64,000 nucleotides of DNA from Polaribacter aestuariivivens (GCF_005885675.1 NZ_VANR01000003.1:434001-498000), one strand, 5' to 3'; shown: positions 1 to 9,205, counted from the stretch's first letter. Notes: generated from the sequence alone by a model not told the origin. Made by a program: numbers and translations.

Positions 1-1
1 T

Positions 2-274
2 GAAAAGTTTCCTAAAGACGAAAGATTTGGTTTAATTTCTCAAATTAGTAGATGTTCAGTTTCTATTCCAAGTAATATTGCAGAAGGTTCATCAAGAACA
101 GATAAATCTTTCTCTCATTTTATTGATGTTGCTTTAGGTTCTTCTTTTGAGCTCGAAACACAATTGATAATAGCGTATAATAGAAATTACATTAATAAAG
201 AACAGTTAACAAAGATTGAATTAAAGATTCAAGAATTTCAAAAAATGACAATGGGTTTTCAAAACAAGCTCTAA
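2..274 (+). CDS. Four-helix bundle protein (S23 / 23S rRNA intervening-sequence type), 3' part only
   Basis: This is the C-terminal part (about 90 residues) of a gene that begins before the window; the frame is open from base 2 to a TAA at 272-274. The visible sequence carries the family hallmark SVSIPSNIAEGSSR after a helix with FPKDERFGLISQI. Family members are about 120 residues, form a four-helix bundle, and were first described as ORFs inside intervening sequences of 23S rRNA genes; in Bacteroidota they are scattered as solo genes of unknown function. No rRNA sequence is visible downstream, so this copy appears to be a solo gene. The family call is firm and the function is unknown. Confidence 0.85.
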   Translation, partial: EKFPKDERFGLISQISRCSVSIPSNIAEGSSRTDKSFSHFIDVALGSSFELETQLIIAYNRNYINKEQLTKIELKIQEFQKMTMGFQNKL

Positions 275-321
275 TAGTCTCTATTCTTGTCTCTATTTTC
301 TTTCTTCTATAAAACATACAA

Positions 322-1485
322 ATGAGTAAAAAAGAGATAAAATCAGTAAACTACGGTTTAGAAAAAATATTTGAAGGAGCACAAGATTTCCTTCCATTGT
401 TAGGAACAGATTATGTAGAATTTTATGTGGGAAATGCAAAACAAGCAGCGCATTTCTACAAAACAGCTTTTGGTTTTCAATCTTACGCATATCGTGGTTT
501 GGAAACAGGAGCAAAAGACTCTGTAAGTTATGTGTTAAAACAAGATAAAATCAGGTTGGTTTTAACAACACCACTTAATAGTAAATCACCTATAAACGAC
601 CATATTGTAAAACATGGAGATGGTGTAAAAGTGGTAGCACTTTGGGTAGAAGATGCCAGAAAATCTTATGAAGAAACCACCTCAAGAGGTGCAAAATCGT
701 ATATGGAACCAACAGTAGAAAAAGATGAATTTGGTGAAGTGGTAAGAGCAGGAATTTACACTTATGGAGAAACTGTACATATGTTCGTAGAGCGTAAAAA
801 TTACGACGGAGTTTTTCTACCAGGTTTTAAAAAATGGGAATCCGATTACAATCCGCCAACTGCAGGTTTAAAATACATAGATCATATGGTGGGTAATGTA
901 GGTTGGAATCAAATGAATGTTTGGGTAAAATTCTATGAAGATGTTATGGGGTTTGTCAACTTTTTATCTTTTGATGACAAGCAAATTCATACAGAATATT
1001 CTGCATTAATGAGTAAAGTAATGTCGAATGGAAATGGACGAATTAAATTTCCAATAAACGAACCAGCAGAAGGAAAAAAACGTTCTCAAATTGAAGAATA
1101 TTTAGATTTTTATGAAGGTGCAGGCGTGCAACATATTGCTGTTGCTACAGATGATATTATTAAAACCGTTTCGCAATTACGTTCGAATGGTGTTGAATTT
1201 TTATCCATTCCACCAGAAGAATATTATCATGAAGTTCCAGCAAGATTATCAGCATTTAGTCATGAATTGGGCGAAGATATCGAAATCTTAAAAAGTTTAG
1301 GAATTATGATTGATGCTGACGAGGAAGGTTATTTGTTACAAATTTTTACAAAACCAGTAGAAGACAGACCAACCTTGTTTTTCGAAATTATACAAAGAAT
1401 GGGAGCTCGTGGTTTTGGAGCAGGAAACTTTAAAGCGTTGTTTGAATCTATTGAAAGAGAACAAGCAAAAAGAGGAACGCTTTAA
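322..1485 (+). CDS. hppD: 4-hydroxyphenylpyruvate dioxygenase
   Basis: Cytoplasmic non-heme iron dioxygenase that converts 4-hydroxyphenylpyruvate to homogentisate in tyrosine degradation. The 387-residue length is normal for the family. Two vicinal-oxygen-chelate domains are visible: an N-terminal one (from DYVEFYVGNA) and a catalytic C-terminal one (from YIDHMVGNV). The expected Fe(II) facial triad is H188 (YIDHMVG), H271 (VQHIAVA) and E355 (FFEIIQRMG). The C-terminus GFGAGNFKALFESIE is the usual family ending that closes the active site. The gene ends in a strong hairpin and is followed by tryptophan 2,3-dioxygenase, so the pair forms an aromatic amino acid catabolism cluster. Homogentisate dioxygenase is not in the window. 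Confidence 0.97.
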   Translation: MSKKEIKSVNYGLEKIFEGAQDFLPLLGTDYVEFYVGNAKQAAHFYKTAFGFQSYAYRGLETGAKDSVSYVLKQDKIRLVLTTPLNSKSPINDHIVKHGDGVKVVALWVEDARKSYEETTSRGAKSYMEPTVEKDEFGEVVRAGIYTYGETVHMFVERKNYDGVFLPGFKKWESDYNPPTAGLKYIDHMVGNVGWNQMNVWVKFYEDVMGFVNFLSFDDKQIHTEYSALMSKVMSNGNGRIKFPINEPAEGKKRSQIEEYLDFYEGAGVQHIAVATDDIIKTVSQLRSNGVEFLSIPPEEYYHEVPARLSAFSHELGEDIEILKSLGIMIDADEEGYLLQIFTKPVEDRPTLFFEIIQRMGARGFGAGNFKALFESIEREQAKRGTL

Positions 1486-1532
1486 AATAGTTTTCAGTTT
1501 TCAGAAGCAGTTTTTTTAGGATAAATTTTCTC

Positions 1533-1576
1533 AGTCCTCAAAGGTTTTTTAAAACCTTTGAGGACTTTATTTTTTA
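1533..1576 (+). terminator. Terminator after hppD
   Basis: A perfect 16-bp inverted repeat (arms 1533-1548 and 1551-1566) with a 2-base loop is followed by a T-rich run. It separates hppD from the dioxygenase gene. It also overlaps a possible upstream TTG start of the next gene, which argues against that start. Confidence 0.8.
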
Positions 1577-1586
1577 AAAACTATTA

Positions 1587-1594
1587 TATCTTTG
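1587..1594 (+). promoter_or_regulatory. -7 promoter element of the tryptophan dioxygenase gene
   Basis: TATCTTTG is an exact match to the Bacteroidota primary sigma -7 box TAnnTTTG. It lies 17 bases before ATG 1612. I see no good -33 TTG at the usual distance. Confidence 0.6.
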
Positions 1595-1611
1595 TTACTC
1601 AATCAACAAAA

Positions 1612-2529
1612 ATGGAAAGAGACGAAATTTTAAAAGCAATAGAAGAAAAATACGATAAATTGGGTGTGCCTGTAGATGCAATGTTAGAAGGCTTATTACA
1701 CAGTACTCCAATTACCTATTGGGATTATATTCAAACAGATGCATTGTTAGGGTTGCAAACTCCAAGAACTACACAGCCAGATGAAATGGTGTTTATTATG
1801 TATCATCAAGTAAACGAATTATTGTTTAAAATGATACTTTGGGAAATTGATCAAGTTGCAAAAACGGTAAAAGTAACAGCCGATAAATTTTCTATGCATT
1901 TAGGTAGAATCAGCAGGTATTTTGATATGCTTTGTAGCTCTTTTAATGTCATGGCAGATGGAATGGAAAAAGACCAATATTTAAAATTCAGAAATACATT
2001 AACACCTGCCAGTGGCTTTCAATCAGCGCAATATCGTAAAATTGAATTTGCTTCCACAGAACTAATCAACCTAATTGATGCACGTTTTAGAGATAATATT
2101 GATAGAAATTCGTCATTCAAACACGCATACAATCATTTATATTGGCAAGCTGCAGGTAAAAATTATACGACAGGGCAAAAATCAACTTTATTAAATTTAT
2201 TCGAAAAAAAATACATAGGAGATTTTATCGACTTTATGGAAGATTACAATGATATAAATCTTTCAAAAAAGTTTAAACAATTGCCCAAAGAAGTTCAAGA
2301 AAATGATGATTTGATAAAAGCAATGCGTCATTACGATTACACAGTAAATGTAAAATGGGTTATGGCTCATTACAATGCAGCTGGAAAATATATTGGTGGC
2401 AAAGATTCAGATTTAGAAGCAACAGGAGGAAGCAATTGGCGTAAATACATGCATCCAAAATATCAAAGAAGAATATTTTTTCCTTATTTATGGAGTAAAG
2501 ACGAATTAAAAAATTGGGGTACTTTTTAA
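1612..2529 (+). CDS. kynA: Tryptophan 2,3-dioxygenase family protein
   Basis: Heme dioxygenase family that opens the indole ring of tryptophan to give N-formylkynurenine. The 305-residue protein has the distal-pocket segment FIMYHQVNELLFK, the RYFDML and TPASGFQSAQYRKIE substrate-pocket segments, the helix WVMAHYNAAGKYIGG that should supply the proximal heme histidine, and ATGGSNWRKYM, the equivalent of the TGGSS loop. I chose ATG 1612 because an in-frame TTG at 1558 lies inside the hppD terminator hairpin and upstream of the -7 box. The neighbouring hppD supports a role in aromatic amino acid degradation. Some bacterial relatives act on other indoles, so the substrate is inferred. Confidence 0.9.
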   Translation: MERDEILKAIEEKYDKLGVPVDAMLEGLLHSTPITYWDYIQTDALLGLQTPRTTQPDEMVFIMYHQVNELLFKMILWEIDQVAKTVKVTADKFSMHLGRISRYFDMLCSSFNVMADGMEKDQYLKFRNTLTPASGFQSAQYRKIEFASTELINLIDARFRDNIDRNSSFKHAYNHLYWQAAGKNYTTGQKSTLLNLFEKKYIGDFIDFMEDYNDINLSKKFKQLPKEVQENDDLIKAMRHYDYTVNVKWVMAHYNAAGKYIGGKDSDLEATGGSNWRKYMHPKYQRRIFFPYLWSKDELKNWGTF

Positions 2530-2618
2530 AATGTAAGAAAAAGTTAAAAAAGTCATTTACAAATTAGTAGCAAATAACTTTTTTCTTTTTTGGAACGGTA
2601 ATTGTCATTACTTTTTTA

Positions 2619-2626
2619 TAAGTTTG
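2619..2626 (+). promoter_or_regulatory. -7 element very close to the DUF3108 start
   Basis: TAAGTTTG matches TAnnTTTG exactly and ends 6 bases before ATG 2633, so the transcript could begin at or near the start codon. Confidence 0.5.
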
Positions 2627-2632
2627 AAATCT

Positions 2633-3403
2633 ATGAAAAAATACAATATTATATTACTTCTCTTTTTTATAACCATTTCTTTATTTTCACAAGAAGAAAA
2701 ACCAGCTTTTAAAGGTGGTGAATGGTTACGATATAAAATGAGCTACAGTGGTTTTTTAAGAGCTGGAACTGCAGTTTTAGAAGTTGAAGAAACAGATTTA
2801 AACGGAAAAAAAGTATTTCATACTAAAGGTTCTGGTTGGACCTCTGGAATGATAAAATGGTTTTTTAAAGTTGATGATGTTTACGAATCTTATTTTGATA
2901 AAAACGTTGTAAAGCCCTATTTATTTAAAAGAAAAATTGACGAAGGAGGTTATAAAAAACACACAATAACTAAGTTTAATTATAATTTAGGTAATGCGTA
3001 CGTGCAAGATTTTATAAAGCAAAAAGACACTACTGTAAATGTTTTAAATGCACAAGACATGCTTTCTGCTTTCTATTATCTAAGAAATCAAGATGTAAAG
3101 GATATGAAGAAAGGAGAAGAAATAGCGATTGATATTTTTATGGACTCTCAAATTTACCCTTTTAAACTTCGTTTTTTAGGTAAAGAAGTTTTAAAAACTA
3201 CCTTTGGTAAAGTAAATACATTAATTTTTAGACCTTTAGTGCAATCTGGTAGAGTTTTTAAAGCACAAGAAAGTGTTACTATTTGGATAACTGACGATGC
3301 AAATAAAATTCCAATAAAAATGAGTGCATCTTTATCAGTAGGTTCTTTAAGAGCTGAACTTGAAGAATATAAAGGTTTGGCAAATACGTTTGGAGTAGAT
3401 TAA
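2633..3403 (+). CDS. DUF3108 domain-containing secreted protein
   Basis: A 256-residue protein with a classical signal peptide (KKYNIILLLFFITISLFSQ, cleavage after about residue 20) and a DUF3108 body recognisable from GGEWLRYKMSYSGFLRAG near the mature N-terminus and a C-terminal part with KVNTLIFRPLVQSG and VTIWITDDANKIPIKM. Family members are periplasmic or outer-membrane-associated beta-rich proteins of unknown function. I preferred ATG 2633 to a TTG nine bases upstream because that TTG is part of the -7 box. The next gene is a murein-type peptidase, which hints at an envelope role, but no function is established. Confidence 0.85.
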   Translation: MKKYNIILLLFFITISLFSQEEKPAFKGGEWLRYKMSYSGFLRAGTAVLEVEETDLNGKKVFHTKGSGWTSGMIKWFFKVDDVYESYFDKNVVKPYLFKRKIDEGGYKKHTITKFNYNLGNAYVQDFIKQKDTTVNVLNAQDMLSAFYYLRNQDVKDMKKGEEIAIDIFMDSQIYPFKLRFLGKEVLKTTFGKVNTLIFRPLVQSGRVFKAQESVTIWITDDANKIPIKMSASLSVGSLRAELEEYKGLANTFGVD

Positions 3404-3477
3404 AAAATTATAAAAACTTTAACGAAACCGTTATCGGAACTTCATCTGTAAGATTGAAAATAAATCAATTTTATTTG

Positions 3478-3485
3478 TACTTTTG
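3478..3485 (+). promoter_or_regulatory. Promoter of the M23 peptidase-pgi transcript
   Basis: TACTTTTG fits TAnnTTTG. A TTG at 3454-3456 lies 21 bases upstream and could be the -33 element. The likely start codon (TTG 3513) is 27 bases downstream. Confidence 0.55.
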
Positions 3486-3512
3486 GGCAACAAATAAAAT
3501 CACTCCCATTTT

Positions 3513-4787
3513 TTGAAAAAAGTATTCTCTCTTTTAATATTTTTAATCGCTTTTTCTTCCTGTAAAAATGAAGATAAAAAGCCAGTTTTAACAACAAAAG
3601 AACCTGCAATAGTAGAGCCAGTATACAAATACGGTTTTAAAATTGATGATTATAAAGTCATACAAGATACTATAAAAAGTGGTGAAAGTTTTGGTGAAAT
3701 TATGGATAGACATCATGTAGACTATCCAAAAATAAACAAAATTGCAGGTGAAATAAAAGAAGTTTTTGATGTGAGAAGAGTAAGAGCTGGTAAGCCTTAC
3801 ATGATTTTAGCAAGTAAAGACTCTCTAGAAGAAGCAAAAGTTTTTATTTATAAAAATGATAAAATAAGAGCCACAGTTGTAGATTTTAAAGATTCTATAA
3901 TTGAAGCATATTCTTATTTACAACCAATAAAAACAGTCGAAAAAATAGTTGAAGGTAAAATATATTCAAACTTATCTAATACTATGGATAGTTTGCATTT
4001 ATCACCAAATTTAACTTGGGCTGTTGCAGATATTTACGCTTGGACTTTAGATTTTTACAAACTACAAAAAGGAGATTCTTTTAAATTAGTTTTTGAAGAA
4101 AAATACATCAACGATTCATTATTTGCAGGTTATGGAAACATAAAATCGGCAGTATTTAATCATAAAGGAGAAAATCTATACGCATTTCGTTTCATTGCAG
4201 ACTCTATAAAAGGTATTCCTGAATATTATGATGAAGCAGGAAACATGTTGCGAAGTCAATTTTTAAAATCCCCAATAAAATTTCAGTACAGAATTTCATC
4301 AAGGTACAATTTGAAAAGGCGAATTGCTTATTACGGTAATCGTGTAAAACCGCACAGAGGCACAGATTTTGCTGCAAATATTGGAACAGAAATTTTAGCA
4401 ACTGCAAGCGGAACAGTTACAGAATCTGCAAGAAGAGGAGGTAATGGAAATTATGTAAAAATAAAACATAATAGTACATATTCTACCCAATATTTACACA
4501 TGAGAAAACGTAATGTTAAAAAAGGACAATACGTAAAACAAGGTCAAGTAATCGGTTGGGTTGGAATGACAGGAAATACTGGTGGTCCACATGTATGTTA
4601 CCGTTTTTGGAAACATGGCAAACAAGTAGATCCTTTTAAACAAAAATTACCTGCAGCAGAACCTTTGAAAAAAAGCTTAAAACCTAAGTTTTTAGACTTC
4701 ATAGCTCCATTAAAATATCAATTAGATCATAACCAACTTAAAATAAAAGAACCTCCAGTAATTTCGGAAGTTATAGCACAAAATTAA
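3513..4787 (+). CDS. M23 family metallopeptidase, lipoprotein
   Basis: Envelope peptidase predicted to cut or scaffold peptidoglycan cross-bridges. The lipobox AFSSC at residues 13-17 predicts a lipidated, membrane-anchored protein. An N-terminal LysM/OapA-like segment (from YKVIQDTIKSGESFGEI) precedes a C-terminal LytM domain. The first zinc motif is intact (HRGTDF, the H-x3-D pattern), as is the upstream catalytic-region QYLHM. The final HxH motif instead reads GPHVCYRF, so the position of the third zinc ligand is Cys. The start is TTG at 3513, with no nearer ATG and a signal peptide beginning directly there. The stop is 4 bases before pgi, so the two are probably cotranscribed. The protein could be an active enzyme with a Cys ligand or a degenerate regulator. 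Confidence 0.9.
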   Translation: MKKVFSLLIFLIAFSSCKNEDKKPVLTTKEPAIVEPVYKYGFKIDDYKVIQDTIKSGESFGEIMDRHHVDYPKINKIAGEIKEVFDVRRVRAGKPYMILASKDSLEEAKVFIYKNDKIRATVVDFKDSIIEAYSYLQPIKTVEKIVEGKIYSNLSNTMDSLHLSPNLTWAVADIYAWTLDFYKLQKGDSFKLVFEEKYINDSLFAGYGNIKSAVFNHKGENLYAFRFIADSIKGIPEYYDEAGNMLRSQFLKSPIKFQYRISSRYNLKRRIAYYGNRVKPHRGTDFAANIGTEILATASGTVTESARRGGNGNYVKIKHNSTYSTQYLHMRKRNVKKGQYVKQGQVIGWVGMTGNTGGPHVCYRFWKHGKQVDPFKQKLPAAEPLKKSLKPKFLDFIAPLKYQLDHNQLKIKEPPVISEVIAQN

Positions 4788-4791
4788 TAGA

Positions 4792-6360
4792 ATGGCTTTA
4801 CAAAATATCAACCCAACCAAAACAAAAGCATGGGAAAAATTAACAAATCACTTTAATGAAAATAAAGATATTAACATTAAAGATTTGTATAAAAATGCTT
4901 CAAGAAAAGAAGATTTTTCTATAGAATTTGATGATTTATTAGTTGATTTTTCTAAAAATAGAATTACAGAAGAAACAATTTCATTATTAGTAGAATTAGC
5001 AAAAGAAGTAAATTTAAAAGATGCTATTGAAAAACAATTTAATGGTGAAGTTATAAATGTTACTGAAGGTAGAGAAGTACTACATACAGCTTTAAGAAGC
5101 ACTTCTGAAGAACCAGTTTTGGTAAACGGAAAAAACATAAAACCACAAATACAAACTGCATTAAGAAAAATAAGAAGCTTTAGTAACAAAGTTATTTCCG
5201 GAAAATGGAAAGGTTACACAGGTAAAGCTATTACAGATGTTGTAAATATTGGTATTGGTGGAAGCGATTTAGGACCAGACATGATTGTAGAATCATTACA
5301 GTACTATAAAAATCATTTAACTACGCATTTTGTTTCAAATATAGATGGTGATCATGTTTCTGAAATTATAAAAAAATTAAATCCAGAAACAACACTTTTT
5401 GTTATCGTTTCAAAAACTTTTACAACGCAAGAAACCATTACGAATGCAGAAACAATTAAAAACTGGTTTTTAAAATCGGCAACAATATTTGATATCCCAA
5501 AACACTTTGTAGCTGTTTCAACAAATTTAGAAGCTGTAGATAATTTCGGAATAGACAAAACTAACGTTTTTCCAATGTGGAACTGGGTTGGTGGTCGTTT
5601 TTCACTATGGTCTGCTGTGGGGCTATCTATCAGTTTATCTGTAGGTTTCGATAATTACCGAGCTTTGTTAGATGGAGCAGAAGAAATGGATTTACATTTC
5701 AGAAATACAGATTTCAATGAAAATATTCCGGTAATTTTAGCATTATTAAGTATTTGGTACAATAATTTTTATGGAGCAGAAACAGAAGCAGTTTTACCTT
5801 ACACACAATATTTAAAAAAACTACCAGATTATTTACAACAAGCCATTATGGAAAGTAATGGAAAAGGAGTAGATAGAAATGGAGATAAAATAGATTATCA
5901 AACAGGTACAATAGTTTGGGGAAGTACAGGAACAAACATGCAGCATGCATTTATGCAACTGGTACATCAAGGAACCAAACTAATACCTGCCGATTTTATT
6001 GGTTATAAACAATCTTTATACGGTTTAACAGACCATCACAAAAAGCTAATGGCTAACTATTATGCTCAAATGGACGCTTTAGCTTTTGGAAAAACGAAAG
6101 AAGAAGTTCATTTAGAGTTAAAGTTTTCTGGTGATGAAGACAAAATTTCACAATTACTTCCATTTAAAGTTTTTGAAGGAAACAGACCAAGTAATGCAAT
6201 TCTTTTTGATAAACTTACACCTCACTCTTTGGGTAAATTAGTGGCTTTGTATGAACATAAAATATATACTCAAGGTATTTTATGGAATATATATAGTTAC
6301 GATCAATTCGGAGTAGAATTAGGTAAAGAATTAGCTAAGAAATTATTGAATAAACAGTAG
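4792..6360 (+). CDS. pgi: Glucose-6-phosphate isomerase
   Basis: Cytoplasmic glycolytic and gluconeogenic enzyme interconverting glucose 6-phosphate and fructose 6-phosphate. The 522-residue length is slightly below the approximately 549 of E. coli and fits the family. Visible signatures are the phosphate-binding NIGIGGSDLGP, SKTFTTQET, the family motif WVGGRFSLWSAVGLS, the catalytic-region ESNGKGVDRNG, and the C-terminal YEHKIYTQGILWNIYSYDQ with LGKELA. It begins 4 bases after the peptidase stop, without its own promoter box, so it probably depends on the upstream promoter. The following 218 bases carry regulatory repeats of the next gene. Confidence 0.98.
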   Translation: MALQNINPTKTKAWEKLTNHFNENKDINIKDLYKNASRKEDFSIEFDDLLVDFSKNRITEETISLLVELAKEVNLKDAIEKQFNGEVINVTEGREVLHTALRSTSEEPVLVNGKNIKPQIQTALRKIRSFSNKVISGKWKGYTGKAITDVVNIGIGGSDLGPDMIVESLQYYKNHLTTHFVSNIDGDHVSEIIKKLNPETTLFVIVSKTFTTQETITNAETIKNWFLKSATIFDIPKHFVAVSTNLEAVDNFGIDKTNVFPMWNWVGGRFSLWSAVGLSISLSVGFDNYRALLDGAEEMDLHFRNTDFNENIPVILALLSIWYNNFYGAETEAVLPYTQYLKKLPDYLQQAIMESNGKGVDRNGDKIDYQTGTIVWGSTGTNMQHAFMQLVHQGTKLIPADFIGYKQSLYGLTDHHKKLMANYYAQMDALAFGKTKEEVHLELKFSGDEDKISQLLPFKVFEGNRPSNAILFDKLTPHSLGKLVALYEHKIYTQGILWNIYSYDQFGVELGKELAKKLLNKQ

Positions 6361-6485
6361 TTTTTAGGTTTTAAAGTATATTCACCAAAAGATTAACTAT
6401 ATATTCTATTTTAGTTAACAACTTTGTTGATATCTAATTTGTTGATTTTCAGATTTCAAAACATATTTATTTAATTTTAACTGTC

Positions 6486-6548
6486 TTAATGTTTTGTTAA
6501 AGCTTAACATTAAGTTAACATTAGAAACCTGTAAAAGAAAGAATTTTG
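6486..6548 (+). promoter_or_regulatory. Candidate operator/promoter region of the TonB receptor at 6579
   Basis: The motif TTAACATTA occurs twice in direct orientation (6504-6512 and 6515-6523, 11 bp apart). An inverted copy of its core, TTAATGTT (6486-6493), pairs with AACATTAA (6506-6513). A near -7 box GAATTTTG (6541-6548, one mismatch) follows, about 30 bases before the ATG. Regulator binding is an inference. Confidence 0.35.
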
Positions 6549-6578
6549 CAGAAAATTAAAATAATCTAAAATTCAACA

Positions 6579-9182
6579 ATGAAACATTTTAAAAACTTAT
6601 TATTTGTAGCGTTATTTTTTGTAACAGCAACAGTTTTAGGACAAACTAAAATTACTGGTAAAATTGTAGATCAAACAGGTCAACCATTACCAGGAGCAAG
6701 TGTTTTGGAAAAAGGTACTAAAAACGGAACATCAACAGATTTTGATGGAAACTTTACCTTAAACGCAAAAGCACAAACAGGAAAATTAGTAGTTTCTTTT
6801 ATTGGTTATACAACTAGAGAAATAGCTTTTTCTTCTTCAAAAAACAACGTAGGTTCAATTAAACTTCAAGAAGATGAAAACTCTTTAGAAGAAATTGTAA
6901 TTGTTGGTAAAGGTGTAATTGATTTAGCTGGAGGTAGAAAAACTCCAATTGCTGTATCAACTATTAAAGCAGCAGAAATTCAAAAGAAAATTGGTACTCA
7001 AGATGTTACTATGGCTCTTGTAAACACACCATCAATTTACGTATCTGGTCAAGCAGGTGGTTTTGGTGATTCTAGAATCTCTGTACGTGGTTTTGATCAA
7101 ACAAACACAGCATTCTTATTAAACGGACAACCAATTAATGGAATGGAAGATGGTAAAATGTACTGGTCTAACTGGTCTGGAGTTAACGATATTGCTTCTG
7201 CAGTTCAAATTCAGAGAGGTTTAGGAGCTTCTAAATTAGCAATTTCTTCTGTTGGTGGTACAATGAACTTTGTAACTAAAACTACAGATAAAAACGAAGG
7301 TGGTTCTTTTTATGTTGGAACAGCAAATGACGGTTACTTAAAAACTACTGCAATGTACAATACGGGTATGAGCGATAGTGGTTGGGGTACAAGCGTTATG
7401 TTATCTCACTGGCAAGGTGATGGTTATAATAATGGAACAAGAGCTCAAGGGCAAACGTACTTTATCTCTTTTGGATACAAGCCAAATGATGATCATAACT
7501 TTAACTTCTTAATTACAGGTGCACCACAATGGCACGATCAAAACTTCACAAAAAGCATTAGTGTTTATTTAGATAAAGGTAAAAAATACAATAACAACTT
7601 TGGTTTTTACAAAGGTCAATACTTAACAGAAAGAAGAAACTTTTATCACAAACCAGTATTAAACCTAAACTGGGATTATCAAATATCTGACGCTTCTAGT
7701 TTATCTACAGTATTATATGCTTCTTTTGGTAGAGGTGGTGGAACTGGAAACAGAGGAAACAGAGAAAGAACTGCAGATGGTTTAATTGATTATGATGCAA
7801 TTTATGCAAATAACTTAGCAACAGGTGGTGATGGTAACTTCGGAAACGATGCTTATATCACTAGAGCTTCAATGAATTTACATAGCTGGTATGGTGTAGT
7901 TTCTAACTTCGAGCACAAAATTAATGACAACGTAACTTGGAATGTTGGTGCAGATTTAAGAACGTATTATGGTACACACTTTAGACAAGTTGAAAACTTT
8001 CATGGTTTAACTTCTTGGACAGAAGACAGAACATTAAAAGACGATAATGATAATAGAACAGGACCAACAGTAGCAGTTACTGCAACTGAAAGCGGAAAAG
8101 CAAATCCATGGGATGCAACTTTTAGTACCATGGCTGAAAACCAAAGAATTGATTATGATAACAGTGAAAGAATTTCTTACGGAGGTTTATTTACACAGTT
8201 AGAATATGCAGATGATGTAATGTCGGCTTTCTTTCAGGGTTCGGTTTCAAACCAAAGTCACCAAAGATTTGACAGATATGATTATCAACCAGAATTCGAA
8301 GATTCAGAAAAATTAAATAACGTAGGTTACAACTTAAAAATTGGAGCTGGTTTTAATTTAACAGAAAGAAGTTCTGTTTACATGAATACTGGTTATTATT
8401 CACGTCAGCCTTATCATGATAATATTTTTAACAATTTCGATAACTCAATCAACCCATTTTCACAAAACGAAAAAATCTTTGGTTTAGAATTTGGTTATAA
8501 CTTTAAATCAGAGTTTTTTAGCGGTAGCGTAAACTTATATAGCACAAGCTGGAGAGATAGAGTTGATGGTTTTACAGATGTAACAACTGCAGGTGTTGTA
8601 ACAAATACACAAACATTTGGTCAAAACCAATACCACAAAGGTGTTGAATTTGATTTTGTTGCTAACTTAGCAGAAGGTTTAAGACTAAAAGGTTTCGCAT
8701 CTTTAGGAGATTGGAAATATTTAGGAGAACTTAGAACTCAAACTTTTGATGAAGACAGAAACTTAATTAGTGAGTCTGTAGAAAATGTAGATGGTATTAA
8801 CGTTGGTGATGCTGCACAAACTTCTTATGGTTTAGGTGTTGATTATACAATATTTAATGGTTTAAGCGTAGATTCAGATTTTAGATATTACGATCGTTTA
8901 TATGCAAACGTAAGTCCAACAAGAGGTGAATTACAATTACCATCTTATGGTTTATTAGATTTCGGAGCTTCTTACAGATTAGACTTAGGAACTGATAAAA
9001 CAAAATCGTTAGATTTTAGAGTTAACGTAAACAACGTTTTAGATAGAGAGTACTTATCAGAATTAACTTCTGCAAACTTAGCAACTGGAAGTTCAGATAC
9101 TTACAGAGGTATAGATACTTCAAACAGAGGATATTTTGGTTGGGGTAGAACTTGGAATGCAAGTGTTAGATATAACTTCTAA
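6579..9182 (+). CDS. TonB-dependent receptor with carboxypeptidase-regulatory-like domain
   Basis: Outer-membrane active transporter of 867 residues. A signal peptide (ending VLGQ, about residue 22) is followed by a CarboxypepD_reg-like domain (about 25-110, with GKIVDQTGQPLPGASVLEKG), a plug domain (about 115-245, with RISVRGFDQTNTAFLLNG and VQIQRGLGASKLAISSVGG), and a C-terminal beta-barrel that ends in aromatic TWNASVRYNF. No SusD-like partner is adjacent, so it is probably not a polysaccharide-utilisation SusC; the substrate cannot be told. It sits alone between pgi and a lipid operon with its own terminator and a repeat-rich upstream region, so it is probably regulated independently. Confidence 0.93.
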   Translation: MKHFKNLLFVALFFVTATVLGQTKITGKIVDQTGQPLPGASVLEKGTKNGTSTDFDGNFTLNAKAQTGKLVVSFIGYTTREIAFSSSKNNVGSIKLQEDENSLEEIVIVGKGVIDLAGGRKTPIAVSTIKAAEIQKKIGTQDVTMALVNTPSIYVSGQAGGFGDSRISVRGFDQTNTAFLLNGQPINGMEDGKMYWSNWSGVNDIASAVQIQRGLGASKLAISSVGGTMNFVTKTTDKNEGGSFYVGTANDGYLKTTAMYNTGMSDSGWGTSVMLSHWQGDGYNNGTRAQGQTYFISFGYKPNDDHNFNFLITGAPQWHDQNFTKSISVYLDKGKKYNNNFGFYKGQYLTERRNFYHKPVLNLNWDYQISDASSLSTVLYASFGRGGGTGNRGNRERTADGLIDYDAIYANNLATGGDGNFGNDAYITRASMNLHSWYGVVSNFEHKINDNVTWNVGADLRTYYGTHFRQVENFHGLTSWTEDRTLKDDNDNRTGPTVAVTATESGKANPWDATFSTMAENQRIDYDNSERISYGGLFTQLEYADDVMSAFFQGSVSNQSHQRFDRYDYQPEFEDSEKLNNVGYNLKIGAGFNLTERSSVYMNTGYYSRQPYHDNIFNNFDNSINPFSQNEKIFGLEFGYNFKSEFFSGSVNLYSTSWRDRVDGFTDVTTAGVVTNTQTFGQNQYHKGVEFDFVANLAEGLRLKGFASLGDWKYLGELRTQTFDEDRNLISESVENVDGINVGDAAQTSYGLGVDYTIFNGLSVDSDFRYYDRLYANVSPTRGELQLPSYGLLDFGASYRLDLGTDKTKSLDFRVNVNNVLDREYLSELTSANLATGSSDTYRGIDTSNRGYFGWGRTWNASVRYNF

Positions 9183-9205
9183 TACGTACCTTTTATAAAA
9201 ATTTT

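Noticed and set aside
1..274. 23S rRNA intervening sequence context for the S23-like gene
   Set aside because: No rRNA-like sequence follows; the next gene starts 48 bases later and is hppD.
1558..1611. Upstream TTG start for the tryptophan dioxygenase
   Set aside because: It lies in the terminator hairpin of hppD and upstream of the promoter -7 box; ATG 1612 is better.
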